DNA of 36,591 nt from positions 1 to 36,591 of the forward strand of contig JALWSU010000444.1 of assembly GCA_026993485.1 (NCBI GenBank), in the 5' to 3' direction. The DNA comes from Thiotrichaceae bacterium (GTDB lineage Bacteria > Pseudomonadota > Gammaproteobacteria > Beggiatoales > Beggiatoaceae). The notes under the pieces were generated by a model. That model was given only the letters and a program-made list of their open reading frames with translations. It was not told the origin of the DNA and made no database searches. Positions within the stretch are counted from its first letter, which is position 1; every line of letters starts with the position of its first letter. The position numbers and the translations under genes are program-made. This document shows positions 9,063 through 17,710 of this stretch, piece by piece.

Positions 9063-11624
9063 ATGAGTTTGAAATCATACTTTATTAAAATATTACATGT
9101 CACATTATTAATGGGTTTACTGTTGACGCTATTAATAATTGGCGTTGTTGCAGCTATACAATGGTATTTTATTCCTCAAATGCCCTCTGTGGAACGTCTT
9201 AAAGATGTTCAAATGCAAGTGCCGCTCCAAGTCTACAGCAAAGATAAAGTTTTCATTGCGGAATATGGTACGCAACATCGCATTCCAGTGGATATTGAGA
9301 ATATTCCCCCTCTATTAATTAAAGCAGTAATCGCAGCTGAAGATGAGAGATTTTACCAACATGCAGGTGTTGATCTAAAAGGCTTATTGCGGGCCGCTGT
9401 CAGTTTATTAAAAACAGGTCAAAAACGACAAGGTGGTAGTACCATCACGATGCAAGTGGCTCGTAACTTTTTTCTTTCCCAAACGAGAACTTTCACGCGC
9501 AAATTTAATGAAATTGCCTTGGCTTTGAAAATTGATGCCGAATTGTCAAAGGACGAAATACTGGAATTATACCTGAATAAAATTTACCTTGGTCATCGCG
9601 CTTACGGGATGGGAGCAGCAGCTCAAGTTTATTATGGCAGGGATCTTGACAAACTAACGCTAGCTGAATTGGCTATGTTAGCAGGTTTACCTAAAGGACC
9701 TTCAGCCAATAATCCTTTAACAAATCCTAAGCGTGCTATAGAGCGTAGAAATTATGTTCTTGGGCGTATGCTAACTTTAAACTATATTACTAAAGAGCAA
9801 TATGATACCGCCAGCAAAGCACCGATTACAGCAAAACATTACAAGCTGATACCAGAAATAGATGGCTTATATCTTGCTGAAATGGCACGTTCTTTTTTGC
9901 TGAAAAAATTTGGTGAGCAAAGTATTGATAAGGGTTATAAGGTTTTTTTGACAATTACTAGTCACCTACAAGAAAAAGCCGATTTAGCTTTACGTCGTAC
10001 TTTATATAGTTACGATAGACGGCATGGATACAAAGGGCCACTTGATCATGTATCCATACCGAAAAAACTAAAAGCCTCAGAGGTGAAAGAATGGGCTCAT
10101 AAGATTTTGCTTAAATATCCTGTGGTTAGTACTTTAGTACCCAGCCTAGTTCTAAATGTCACTAGCAATAGCATTATTGCGTATAATCGCAAAGTGGGAC
10201 AATTTAGAATTCCTTGGAGTTCAATCAAATGGGCACGCCGCTATATTACTGAAAATAGACGAGGGCGTTTTCCAAGAAGCGCGAGAAGTGTTGCCAAACG
10301 AGGCGATATTATTATGGCTCGTTACTTTATAAAACGAAAAAAGAAAACCAAAGATGATGAAACTATTACTTATAAAGTAGCAAGCCAAGTAGAGGAATCG
10401 CAACAGGCGAAATTAAAAAACGCCAGTTGGTCATTATATCAAATCCCAGAAGTTGCAGGTGCTTTAGCCTCAATTAATCCTAATGATGGCTCAATTATTG
10501 CGCTATCTGGCGGGATTGATTTTCACTATAGCAAATTTAATCGCGCTATTCAGGCAAAGAGGCAACCCGGATCATCTTTTAAACCGTTTATTTATTCTGC
10601 TGCTTTTGCAAAAGGTTATACAGATAGAAGTCGTATTAATGATAAAAAAATAGTTTTCCACGTTGGTGGTGGACGCTGGATTCCTAAGAACTCTAGCCAT
10701 AAGTATTATGGTTGGGTAACGCTTAGAACTGCGTTGACTTATTCCTTTAATGTTAGTGCGATCCGATTATTAAAACAGATAGGTGTAGCTTATGCAATTA
10801 ATCATATTGCTAAATTTGGTTTTGACAAAGATAAAATCCCCCGAAATTATACAATCGCTTTAGGTACTGCCGAAGTTACACCTTTAGAATTAGCGACAGG
10901 CTTTGCGGTTTTTGCAAATGGCGGCTTTAGAGTTAAACCTTATTTTATTGATCACATTGAAGATGTTAATGGTAAAGTTGTTTATTCAGCGAATCCATTT
11001 AAAGTTTGTCATAAATGCCCCGAGGAAATTTTACTCTCTGAAAAAGCTCTAGAATCTAACATTCTAGTCCCTCATCAGGCTTGTTCATTAACTCCTAGAT
11101 ATGCACCGCGAGTTATTAGTACTCGTAATGCTGCTATGATTACTTCTATACTTAAGGATGTCATTAGGAGAGGTACAGGTAAAAAAGCCCGTCGCTTAGG
11201 ACGTAGTGATATTGCTGGAAAAACTGGAACAACCAATAATCAATTAGATGCTTGGTTTGCGGGCTATTCACCTAATATAGTAACCACTGTTTGGGTTGGA
11301 TTTGATAATCCCCGTTCTCTTGGACATAAAGAATACGGCGGAAATACGGCACTGCCAATGTGGGCTTACTTTATGAGTTGGGCATTAAAAGGTAAAGCTA
11401 TTAGCTCTTTTCCTCAACCACGCGGTTTTCATTTAAATGAAACCAGGAGTAATCGCTTCCCACGAAGCTATACTAGTAAGAGAAAGAAAACAAGGAAAAA
11501 AACCAAAAGAACCAAGCGTCGTGTAACGAAACGGAAAAAGCCTATAGTGAAAAAACGTCACAATCGATCTAAACCTCGTAAGGTTCATAAAAAGTCTACT
11601 GTCATCCCAGCTCAATTGTTTTAA
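9063..11624 (+). CDS. mrcA: Penicillin-binding protein 1A (bifunctional transglycosylase/transpeptidase)
   Basis: A class A PBP that polymerises and cross-links peptidoglycan in the periplasm. A transmembrane anchor (about 11-36) is followed by the GT51 domain with catalytic Glu93 in 'AAEDERFYQHAGVD', 'GGSTITMQVARNFFLS' and 'KDEILELYLNKIYLGHRAYG'. An OB-like insert precedes the transpeptidase with Ser504-x-x-Lys (SSFK), Ser561-Phe-Asn563 and Lys720-Thr-Gly. Its length of 853 is normal. The last 70 residues are extremely Lys/Arg-rich (KRKKTRKKTKRTKRR), more than in the E. coli enzyme. No clear Shine-Dalgarno lies before the ATG, but the N-terminus aligns with the family. It is divergent from pilM, the usual arrangement for this pair. 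Confidence 0.97.
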   Translation: MSLKSYFIKILHVTLLMGLLLTLLIIGVVAAIQWYFIPQMPSVERLKDVQMQVPLQVYSKDKVFIAEYGTQHRIPVDIENIPPLLIKAVIAAEDERFYQHAGVDLKGLLRAAVSLLKTGQKRQGGSTITMQVARNFFLSQTRTFTRKFNEIALALKIDAELSKDEILELYLNKIYLGHRAYGMGAAAQVYYGRDLDKLTLAELAMLAGLPKGPSANNPLTNPKRAIERRNYVLGRMLTLNYITKEQYDTASKAPITAKHYKLIPEIDGLYLAEMARSFLLKKFGEQSIDKGYKVFLTITSHLQEKADLALRRTLYSYDRRHGYKGPLDHVSIPKKLKASEVKEWAHKILLKYPVVSTLVPSLVLNVTSNSIIAYNRKVGQFRIPWSSIKWARRYITENRRGRFPRSARSVAKRGDIIMARYFIKRKKKTKDDETITYKVASQVEESQQAKLKNASWSLYQIPEVAGALASINPNDGSIIALSGGIDFHYSKFNRAIQAKRQPGSSFKPFIYSAAFAKGYTDRSRINDKKIVFHVGGGRWIPKNSSHKYYGWVTLRTALTYSFNVSAIRLLKQIGVAYAINHIAKFGFDKDKIPRNYTIALGTAEVTPLELATGFAVFANGGFRVKPYFIDHIEDVNGKVVYSANPFKVCHKCPEEILLSEKALESNILVPHQACSLTPRYAPRVISTRNAAMITSILKDVIRRGTGKKARRLGRSDIAGKTGTTNNQLDAWFAGYSPNIVTTVWVGFDNPRSLGHKEYGGNTALPMWAYFMSWALKGKAISSFPQPRGFHLNETRSNRFPRSYTSKRKKTRKKTKRTKRRVTKRKKPIVKKRHNRSKPRKVHKKSTVIPAQLF

Positions 11625-11636
11625 CGGATTTGAAGA

Positions 11637-11665
11637 AAAGGGCAATCCCCCTGTGCTTGCCCTTT
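11637..11665 (+). terminator. Hairpin between mrcA and plsY, possible weak terminator
   Basis: AAAGGGCAA (11637-11645) pairs with TTGCCCTTT (11657-11665) around an 11-base loop. Only AAAA follows instead of a U-tract, so full termination is doubtful. The GGGCAA...TTGCCC core resembles the palindromic repeats elsewhere in the window and may be a decayed copy. It sits 13 bp behind the mrcA stop. Confidence 0.4.
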
Positions 11666-11686
11666 AAAATCCTAAGAAAGATAAAA

Positions 11687-12283
11687 ATGTATATGTTAAT
11701 TAATAGCTTATTAATAATTGTCGCTTATTTAATCGGCTCCATCTCAGGAGCAATAATTACCACGAAACTAATGGCATTACCCGATCCACGTACACAAGGT
11801 TCTGGTAATCCAGGTGCAACTAATGTCTTGCGTCATGGGGGCAAAAAAGCAGCACTATTTACACTTTTGATTGACATATTAAAAGGAATAATCGCAGTTT
11901 TAATTGTAAAATTAATTGTTACAACACCAATAGTATTAGCAGCCGCTGCTTTAGCAGTATTCTTAGGACATTTATATCCGATTTTTTTTCAATTTAAAGG
12001 CGGTAAAGGTGTTGCAACAGCCTTTGCAGCCTTATTGATATTAGCATGGCCAGTTGCCTTAGCAGCATTATTCACTTGGATAATTATGGCCTTGATATTT
12101 CGTTATTCCTCACTTTCAGCCATTACGGCTGCTATTATTACACCTATTTATATGTTTTGGTTGATACCAAACTGGGAATATACACTGGTTAGCATTATAA
12201 TCTGTGGATTTCTGATTTGGCGGCATCGTTCTAATATCCAAAATTTATGGAATGGCACAGAAGATAAAATAGGTACTACTTAA
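11687..12283 (+). CDS. plsY: Acyl-phosphate:glycerol-3-phosphate acyltransferase PlsY
   Basis: PlsY transfers the acyl group from acyl-phosphate to glycerol-3-phosphate, the first step of phospholipid synthesis, in the inner membrane. The 198-residue protein has the three cytoplasmic motifs of the family. These are 'GSISGAI...LPDPRTQGSGNPGATN', 'GHLYPIFFQFKGGKGVATA' and 'RYSSLSA' with a following 'WRHRSNI'. Several hydrophobic helices lie between them. An open frame reaches back to 11630. I prefer the ATG at 11687, which has AAGAAAG 6 bases upstream; 11693 is a second option. It lies downstream of mrcA and 39 bp before yebC. Confidence 0.94.
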   Translation: MYMLINSLLIIVAYLIGSISGAIITTKLMALPDPRTQGSGNPGATNVLRHGGKKAALFTLLIDILKGIIAVLIVKLIVTTPIVLAAAALAVFLGHLYPIFFQFKGGKGVATAFAALLILAWPVALAALFTWIIMALIFRYSSLSAITAAIITPIYMFWLIPNWEYTLVSIIICGFLIWRHRSNIQNLWNGTEDKIGTT

Positions 12284-12322
12284 TCTCCAACCACTAACAA
12301 CTCAATAAATAACTAATTATAT

Positions 12323-13069
12323 ATGGCAGGACATAGTAAATGGGCTAACATCCAACACCGTAAAGGAGCCCAAGATGCAAAACGAGGTAAATTATTTACC
12401 AAATTAATTCGTGAAATTACCATCGCTGCACGCTTAGGAGGTGGCGATCCAGCCGCTAATCCACGCCTACGAGCTGCTATTGATAAAGCCTTAGCTGGCA
12501 ATATGACCAAGGACACGATAGAACGCGCTATCAAACGTGGTTCAGGTACGGCTGAAGGCGATAATTACGAAGAAGTACGTTATGAAGGTTATGGCGTTGG
12601 TGGAATAGCAGTTATGGTAGATTGTCTAACTGATAACCGCAATCGCACTGTTGCCAAAGTACGCCACGCATTTAGCAAACACGGCGGTAATTTAGGCACA
12701 ACTGGATCAGTATCTTATTTATTTGAAAAAAAAGGGATTATTACTTTCCCAGCGGGTAGCGATGAAGATCAAATCATGGAGATAGCTTTAGAGGCTGGAG
12801 CTCAAGATGTCGTGCAAAATGAGGATGAGTCAATTGATGTCTTAACAGCTCCTGATGACTTTTATGCAGTTAAAGAGGCTATGGAAAAAGCCAAATTAAT
12901 CCCCTCTCAAGCCGAAATAACAATGCAAGCTGCAACTAATATTGCCCTTGACTTAGATAATGCCAAAAAAATGCTAGGTTTATTGGACATGTTAGAAGAT
13001 TTAGACGATGTTCAACATGTTTATTCTAATGCCGATATTAGTGATGAAATTATGGCACAATTAAGCTAA
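12323..13069 (+). CDS. yebC: YebC/PmpR family regulator (TACO1-like)
   Basis: The 248-residue protein begins '[28 protein letters not shown]' (shown in parts elsewhere in the family) and carries '[20 protein letters not shown]' and '[22 protein letters not shown]', which define YebC. These cytoplasmic proteins have been described as DNA-binding regulators and, more recently, as factors that help ribosomes translate proline-rich stretches. Length and start are standard. It lies 6 bp before ruvC, the usual order yebC-ruvC-ruvA, so it is probably co-transcribed with the Holliday-junction genes. Confidence 0.96.
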   Translation: MAGHSKWANIQHRKGAQDAKRGKLFTKLIREITIAARLGGGDPAANPRLRAAIDKALAGNMTKDTIERAIKRGSGTAEGDNYEEVRYEGYGVGGIAVMVDCLTDNRNRTVAKVRHAFSKHGGNLGTTGSVSYLFEKKGIITFPAGSDEDQIMEIALEAGAQDVVQNEDESIDVLTAPDDFYAVKEAMEKAKLIPSQAEITMQAATNIALDLDNAKKMLGLLDMLEDLDDVQHVYSNADISDEIMAQLS

Positions 13070-13075
13070 CTACTG

Positions 13076-13555
13076 GTGAAAACTCGTATTTTAGGAATAG
13101 ACCCCGGATCTAGGATTACCGGTTTTGGGGTCATTGAAATTTATCGTCGCAAAGCAGTATATGTCACCAGCGGTTGCATACGAACTAAATTAAAGGATTT
13201 ACCATCGCGTTTGCATGAAATTTATACCAGTATTAATCAAATCATTGCAGAATATCAACCTACAGTATCTGCGATTGAACAAGTATTTGTACATCGCAAT
13301 CCCGCCTCTGCTATAAAATTAGCCCAAGTACGAGGAGTTGCTATTGTTGCCTGTATGCAGCAAGGTTTATTGGTAAATGAATACGCTCCCACTCAAATTA
13401 AACAAGCTATTGTTGGCAAAGGTCATGCGGAAAAAATACAAGTACAACATATGGTTAAAGTATTATTATCGCTTTCTGGTAGCCCGCAAGAAGATGCAGC
13501 TGATGCTTTAGCTATCGCACTTTGTCATGCTCATAATTTTTCCATTCAAAAATAA
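13076..13555 (+). CDS. ruvC: Holliday junction resolvase RuvC
   Basis: RuvC cuts Holliday junctions in recombination repair. All four acidic catalytic residues are visible: Asp9 in 'GIDPGS', Glu68 in 'SAIEQVFV', and Asp140 and Asp143 in '[14 protein letters not shown]'. Each is two positions on from the E. coli numbering. It starts with GTG at 13076, 6 bp behind yebC, with the sequence [11 protein letters not shown]. At 159 residues it is slightly shorter than usual (about 170), by a shorter C-terminus. It is followed by a short tandem repeat and then ruvA. Confidence 0.96.
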   Translation: MKTRILGIDPGSRITGFGVIEIYRRKAVYVTSGCIRTKLKDLPSRLHEIYTSINQIIAEYQPTVSAIEQVFVHRNPASAIKLAQVRGVAIVACMQQGLLVNEYAPTQIKQAIVGKGHAEKIQVQHMVKVLLSLSGSPQEDAADALAIALCHAHNFSIQK

Positions 13556-13561
13556 AAACTC

Positions 13562-13625
13562 AACAATTCAACAATTCAACAATTCAACAATTCAAACAAT
13601 TAAAACAATTCAAATAATTCAATAA
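13562..13625. repeat. 8-bp tandem repeat in the ruvC-ruvA gap
   Basis: Four perfect units of AACAATTC (13562-13593) are followed by degenerate copies up to the ruvA start. The repeat fills the whole leader of ruvA, and no purine-rich Shine-Dalgarno lies before its ATG. Repeat number could vary between strains. Confidence 0.85.
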
Positions 13626-13626
13626 A

Positions 13627-14229
13627 ATGATAAGTCAATTACGTGGCATATTAATCGAAAAGCAACCACCACTATTAGTCATTGACGTACAAGGTGTAGG
13701 CTATGAAGTCCTAGCACCCATGCCGACTTTTTATAATTTACCTGAAATCAAAAACGAGATCAGCTTATTAACCCATTTTATTGTGCGTGAAGATGCTCAG
13801 ATTCTTTATGGGTTTCTCAATGAAGCAGATCGTTCATTATTTCGTGATCTCATTCGAGTCAGCGGCGTTGGGCCAAAATTAGCCTTAAGTATTCTCTCTT
13901 CAATGGAATTGCCAACCTTTATCGAATCGATTCACGAAAATAACACTGGTCGTTTAATTCGTATCCCTGGAGTCGGTAAAAAAATGGCTGAAAGGCTAGT
14001 TATAGAAATGCGTGACCGTTTGAAAAATTGGCAAACAACCACAACACCTACTCCCGCAACGCCCCAACTAATCACCCAAGGAGTCACCACACCACTTGAA
14101 GATGCAATCAGTGCATTAATTTCTTTGGGCTATAAACCAACTGATGCCCGTCGTTGGGTACAAAGCGTTGCTGAAGAAGGTTTAACCAGTGAAATCTTAA
14201 TTCGTCGAGCCTTACAAGCTGCCTTATAA
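13627..14229 (+). CDS. ruvA: Holliday junction branch migration protein RuvA
   Basis: RuvA binds the four-way junction as a tetramer and loads the RuvB motor. The 200-residue protein has the OB-fold N-terminus ('ISQLRGILIEKQPP', 'GVGYEVLAPMPTFYNLP'), the acidic pin region and two helix-hairpin-helix motifs ('LIRVSGVGPKLALSIL' and 'LIRIPGVGKKMAERLVIEM'). The C-terminal RuvB-binding domain follows ('EDAISALISLGYKPTDA'). The start is fixed by homology even though no Shine-Dalgarno is seen. ruvB, which often follows, is absent here: a MITE-like element begins 2 bp after the stop. Confidence 0.96.
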   Translation: MISQLRGILIEKQPPLLVIDVQGVGYEVLAPMPTFYNLPEIKNEISLLTHFIVREDAQILYGFLNEADRSLFRDLIRVSGVGPKLALSILSSMELPTFIESIHENNTGRLIRIPGVGKKMAERLVIEMRDRLKNWQTTTTPTPATPQLITQGVTTPLEDAISALISLGYKPTDARRWVQSVAEEGLTSEILIRRALQAAL

Positions 14230-14231
14230 TA

Positions 14232-14352
14232 TAGGACTTACGCATTGACAAACTATTTTTTTTTATTTTCTCCTTGGAGTAAGTTTAAAATTTTAATAGT
14301 TTGTTTTTATTAAAAAACTTCTAAAAAATCACTTGTCAATGCGTAAGTCCTA
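14232..14352. mobile_element. Complete MITE-like element with perfect 20-bp terminal inverted repeats
   Basis: 121 bp. The ends TAGGACTTACGCATTGACAA (14232-14251) and TTGTCAATGCGTAAGTCCTA (14333-14352) are exact mirror images. The interior is AT-rich with the same 'ttttattttctccttggag' and 'tttaaaattttaatagtttg' blocks as the other copies. It has no coding capacity, so it would need a transposase from elsewhere. Flanking TA dinucleotides may be a target duplication. The terminal sequence suggests an IS630- or IS5-like parent, which I cannot confirm. It lies 2 bp behind the ruvA stop. Confidence 0.88.
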
Positions 14353-14359
14353 ATAAGCT

Positions 14360-14528
14360 GTTGCAAAATAAAACATGGTTTCCATTGTCTGAACCTTGAT
14401 TACAAAGGATTATAAGGATTATAAGGATTATAAGAATTGTTTAATCAATCGCTTCTAACCCAATCCTGTAAATCCTTTTAATCCCTTAAAATCAAGGTTC
14501 AGACAATGGCTGCAATTTATTTAGCAAC
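14360..14528. repeat. Second type of inverted-repeat element (20-bp perfect inner arms)
   Basis: CCATTGTCTGAACCTTGATT (14382-14401) is mirrored exactly at 14490-14509. Outside these, GTTGCAAAATAAA near 14360 and TTTATTTAGCAAC ending at 14528 form imperfect outer arms. The interior holds three 9-bp units AAGGATTAT (14405-14431). It has no coding capacity. This fills most of the ruvA-aroF gap together with the preceding MITE-like element. It is unrelated in sequence to the other two repeat families here. Confidence 0.8.
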
Positions 14529-14592
14529 AACTCTCATCTCAAATTAAAAATTAATTGATATATTTTTTTACAATCAAAAGGATTAACCCCCC

Positions 14593-15609
14593 ATGATCAT
14601 CATCATGCACTCCCAAGTAACGGAGGGCGAAATTGACAACGTTGCAGCCAAATTAAAATCGCTCGGTTTAGAAGCCAATATCTCACGCGGTATTGAAAGA
14701 ACTATCATCGGAGCCATTGGTGATGAACGCAAAATTCATAAAGAAACCTTAGAAGCCTTGCCCGGTGTTGAAGATGTTATACGTGTCATGAAACCCTACA
14801 AAATTGTGGCGCGAGAATCACATCAGGCGAATACCGTTGTTGATATTAAAGGCATTCCATTAGGCGGCAAAAAGCTACAAGTAATTGCAGGACCATGTTC
14901 AGTTGAAACACAATCACAAATGGATTTAGCCGCACAAGCGACTGCTCATGCTGGCTGTCGCCTAATGCGAGGTGGGGCATTTAAGCCACGCACCAGCCCT
15001 TATAGTTTTCAAGGCAAAGGTGTAGAAGGCTTAAAAATATTTCGTCAAGCCGCTGATAAGCACAATTTACCGATTGTTACCGAACTCATGGATGTGCGCC
15101 ATCTGGACTATTTTTTAGAATACGGCGTTGAAGTGATACAAATTGGGGCGCGGAATATGCAAAACTTTGATTTACTTAAAGAAGTTGGCAAAGTGCATAT
15201 TCCTATTATACTCAAACGCGGCTTATGCGCCACTTTATCAGAATGGTTAATGTCAGCAGAATATATCGCTGCCGGTGGTAATCACAACATAATTTTATGT
15301 GAGCGTGGCGTGCGTAGTTTTGAAAAAACCTACCGTAACATGTTAGATGTTACCGCCATTCCCATGCTAAAAAAAGAAACCCATTTGCCTGTTATTGTCG
15401 ATCCCAGCCATGCAGGTGGCAAAGCATGGTTAGTATCCGCCTTATCAAAAGCCAGCATTGCAGCCGGTGCAGATGGATTACTAGTTGAAATGCACCCAAC
15501 CCCTTGCGAAGCTTGGTGTGATGCCGATCAAGCCCTGACACCAGATGAATTGAAAAATTTAATGAGTGAATGGCGGGTTCTTGCACAAGCGGTAGGGCGT
15601 GATCTCTAA
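14593..15609 (+). CDS. aroF: 3-deoxy-7-phosphoheptulonate (DAHP) synthase, type I-beta with N-terminal regulatory domain
   Basis: DAHP synthase condenses phosphoenolpyruvate and erythrose-4-phosphate, the first step of the shikimate pathway. Residues 1-70 form a ferredoxin-like/ACT-type regulatory domain ('MHSQVTEGEIDNVAAKLKSLG') as in Thermotoga-type enzymes. The barrel follows with 'IAGPCSVE', 'RGGAFKPRTSPYSFQG', 'IQIGARNMQNFDLL', 'ILKRG', 'GNHNIILCERG' and the metal-binding 'VDPSHAGG'. Its length of 338 is normal for this class. The ATG at 14593 has AAAGGA upstream. The gene stands alone, between repeat elements and the convergent metW. Confidence 0.95.
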   Translation: MIIIMHSQVTEGEIDNVAAKLKSLGLEANISRGIERTIIGAIGDERKIHKETLEALPGVEDVIRVMKPYKIVARESHQANTVVDIKGIPLGGKKLQVIAGPCSVETQSQMDLAAQATAHAGCRLMRGGAFKPRTSPYSFQGKGVEGLKIFRQAADKHNLPIVTELMDVRHLDYFLEYGVEVIQIGARNMQNFDLLKEVGKVHIPIILKRGLCATLSEWLMSAEYIAAGGNHNIILCERGVRSFEKTYRNMLDVTAIPMLKKETHLPVIVDPSHAGGKAWLVSALSKASIAAGADGLLVEMHPTPCEAWCDADQALTPDELKNLMSEWRVLAQAVGRDL

Positions 15610-15616
15610 ATAAATT

Positions 15617-15665
15617 ATGATTAATTTGTAATTCTTTTTATATGATTAATTTGTAATTCTTTTTA
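15617..15665. repeat. 25-bp tandem duplication between aroF and metW
   Basis: ATGATTAATTTGTAATTC followed by TTTTTA occurs at 15617-15640 and again at 15642-15665, with a period of 25. The right copy contains the last codons and stop of metW, and the left copy repeats them outside the gene. It looks like a recent slippage or duplication event at the convergent gene ends. Confidence 0.85.
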
Positions 15666-16266
15666 CCGGCTTACTTCTAAGCCGGTAAAGGGCGATTTCT
15701 CCAAACCAGTTTGGCAACCAACCCATCCGCCGTTGCGCGTGATGCTCCATATCTACCACAGAGCGTTGTAGCACCTCAATCTCCAGCTTCTGGCACAATT
15801 TTTCAAAATCACGCACTGTACATAAATGAATATTTTCAGTATTATACCATTCATTAGGCAATGCACGAGAACTAGGCATCATACCAGTAAATAATAATGA
15901 CAAACGCGCCCGCCAATAAGCAAAATTAGGAAAAGTTACAATACCTTCACGCCCAACCCGTAACATTTCCATTAATAACTTATCTGGACGATGTATAGTT
16001 TGGATTGCTTGCGTCATCATCACATAATCAAAACTATCATCTGGAAAATTTGATAAACCCTCATTTAAATCCGCATGGATTACATTCACACCAGCTTTGA
16101 TACAATCGACAATATTATCATCATCAATTTCCAAGCCATATCCAGTTATTTGGCGAGTTTTGTGCAAATAAGCCAATAATGTCCCATCACCACAGCCTAA
16201 ATCCAGAACATGCGAACCTTCAATAATCCATTCACTCATTAATGCTAAATCTGTACGTATTTCCAT
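15646..16266 (-). CDS. metW: MetW-like SAM-dependent methyltransferase
   Basis: The 206-residue protein has a class I methyltransferase motif I 'HVLDLGCGDGTLLAYL', then 'GYGLEIDDDNIVDCIKAGVNVI', 'FPDDSFDYVMMTQAIQ' and the typical MetW stretch 'GIVTFPNFAYWRARL' with 'PNEWYNTENIHLCTVRDFE'. MetW normally sits next to metX and assists homoserine acylation in methionine synthesis. Here metX is not adjacent; the upstream gene is the TolC-like protein of the Pel block. The ATG at 16266 is used. The C-terminus lies in a 25-bp duplication and beside a strong hairpin. Confidence 0.92.
   Translation of the reverse strand: MEIRTDLALMSEWIIEGSHVLDLGCGDGTLLAYLHKTRQITGYGLEIDDDNIVDCIKAGVNVIHADLNEGLSNFPDDSFDYVMMTQAIQTIHRPDKLLMEMLRVGREGIVTFPNFAYWRARLSLLFTGMMPSSRALPNEWYNTENIHLCTVRDFEKLCQKLEIEVLQRSVVDMEHHAQRRMGWLPNWFGEIALYRLRSKPVKRITN
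15662..15689. terminator. 12-bp perfect hairpin at the convergent aroF/metW ends
   Basis: TTTACCGGCTTA (15662-15673) pairs perfectly with TAAGCCGGTAAA (15678-15689) around a 4-base loop. It sits inside the last codons of metW, about 50 bp behind aroF. No clear U-tract follows on either strand, so it is a candidate transcription stop or RNA 3'-end stabiliser, mainly for aroF. Confidence in that role is low; the structure itself is certain. Confidence 0.4.
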
Positions 16267-16300
16267 AATTAGTCAAATGTCAGCTGTTAATTTACTCCAT

Positions 16301-17710
16301 TTATTTTAGAACTCTCATCATCAGCGTACCAGGCATCGGATCTAAACCAGCAATGAAGCGAATTTGCGCCAATGTAGTATGCACTTTAGCATAAGCTAAT
16401 TCTCGATTAATTTCAGATAAGAGTTTCTTCGCACGTATAAAAATCATTTCAAAATCATCATATTGCAATTTATATAATTGTTTTTCTACCCCAGATAAGT
16501 CCTGTGCTAGCTTGAAGTCTTCAAGTGCAATTTTATATTTATGATAGGAAAACCACAGTTCAGTAAGAACTGCCATACTTAATGCCATCCGTTGATGATC
16601 ACTTAATATCAATCGAGCTTCACTTGCTTTCTTATTCGCCAAACCACCCGTAAAAACATTCAATAAATTCCACGATATTTGTAATCCAGCTTGTCGCCAT
16701 TTTGGATTAGAAAGAAATTGATTACTACTATAATACCCTCCCCAAGAAATTTCTAAGCCGGGAAATAATCGTAAAATAGATTTTTTTATCTCTAATTGAT
16801 TAATACGCTTTTGATAATCAGCTTCTCGTAACAGCGGTTGATTAAGCAAGGCTTGAGATTCCAAATCTTCTAAAGAAACTTTTAATGTTGGGATTTCATA
16901 ATTATCAGGAACGACTACATCATAAGCTGTGCCTGGTGGTAGATTCATTAACCTAGCTAATTGCGTCTTTGCCTGAGATAATTCTCCCTGTAACATAACG
17001 AATTGTTGGTAGGTTTCCAATAAACGCTTGCGATAAGAAAGAATTTTTTCAGATTCATTTATCTGTTCTTTAGAACGTACTAGCAGTACTTGAATATCAT
17101 CCAATAATTTATCAATAGAGGGTAATAAACGTTGGGCAGCCACCGTTTGCCAATAATAGCCTTGTATTTCTTTAATCATGGTTTGAACCATTTGTCGTCG
17201 CCGCTCCTTGGCTATTAACACCTCATTACCTAACTGTTGAGCAACCACATAGCTGATTCCAAAATCCAAGACATTTAATACCACATTAAAACTAATAACT
17301 GCATTATCACGCGGTTCAGTAGTAGAAGCTTCTAAACTTTGTTGCCCAGTTATCAAAGATTGATAAATACCACCACTATCATTACTACGCTCCTGATAAC
17401 CTGCTGCTAAAACTAAATCAGGTAACATCTTATAGTTAGCAACCTCAAGTAAACGCTCTTTAAGGGCTATTTCCATGACTTTAACCCGATGCGCTAAATT
17501 ATATTTTAAGGCACGCGCGATAACATCCCATAAATTTAGGGGTTTTGTAATAGCTATTTGCTGTTTATATAGTTTGGAAAGATCCTTATCAACTCTATTT
17601 TCAACTGGTTTTGGTTTCAAAGCTATAGGTTTTACCGCACATCCCACAGCTAAAAATAATCCCAAGAATATAACGAACAGTTTTTTTAGATTTGTTTTTA
17701 GTATTAACAT
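16301..17710 (-). CDS. TolC-family outer-membrane lipoprotein, second copy (pel-associated)
   Basis: The 469-residue protein starts with a lipoprotein signal ('VIFLGLFLAVGC', Cys24). It continues with the two-fold repeated architecture of outer-membrane efflux proteins: long amphipathic helices alternating with beta segments such as 'VISFNVVLNVLDFGIS' and 'GLQISWNLLNVFTGGLANKK'. TolC-family trimers form channels across the outer membrane and periplasm. A clear paralogue lies at the other end of the Pel block (35091-36591), with shared blocks 'LNVLDFGIS', 'IKKSILRLFPGLEIS' and 'WNLLNVFTGGL'. The ATG at 17710 overlaps the end of the upstream pelF-like gene by 7 bp, so it belongs to the Pel transcript. 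No adaptor or pump gene lies nearby. The exported substrate is unknown; Pel or an associated polymer is inferred. Confidence 0.85.
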   Translation of the reverse strand: MLILKTNLKKLFVIFLGLFLAVGCAVKPIALKPKPVENRVDKDLSKLYKQQIAITKPLNLWDVIARALKYNLAHRVKVMEIALKERLLEVANYKMLPDLVLAAGYQERSNDSGGIYQSLITGQQSLEASTTEPRDNAVISFNVVLNVLDFGISYVVAQQLGNEVLIAKERRRQMVQTMIKEIQGYYWQTVAAQRLLPSIDKLLDDIQVLLVRSKEQINESEKILSYRKRLLETYQQFVMLQGELSQAKTQLARLMNLPPGTAYDVVVPDNYEIPTLKVSLEDLESQALLNQPLLREADYQKRINQLEIKKSILRLFPGLEISWGGYYSSNQFLSNPKWRQAGLQISWNLLNVFTGGLANKKASEARLILSDHQRMALSMAVLTELWFSYHKYKIALEDFKLAQDLSGVEKQLYKLQYDDFEMIFIRAKKLLSEINRELAYAKVHTTLAQIRFIAGLDPMPGTLMMRVLK

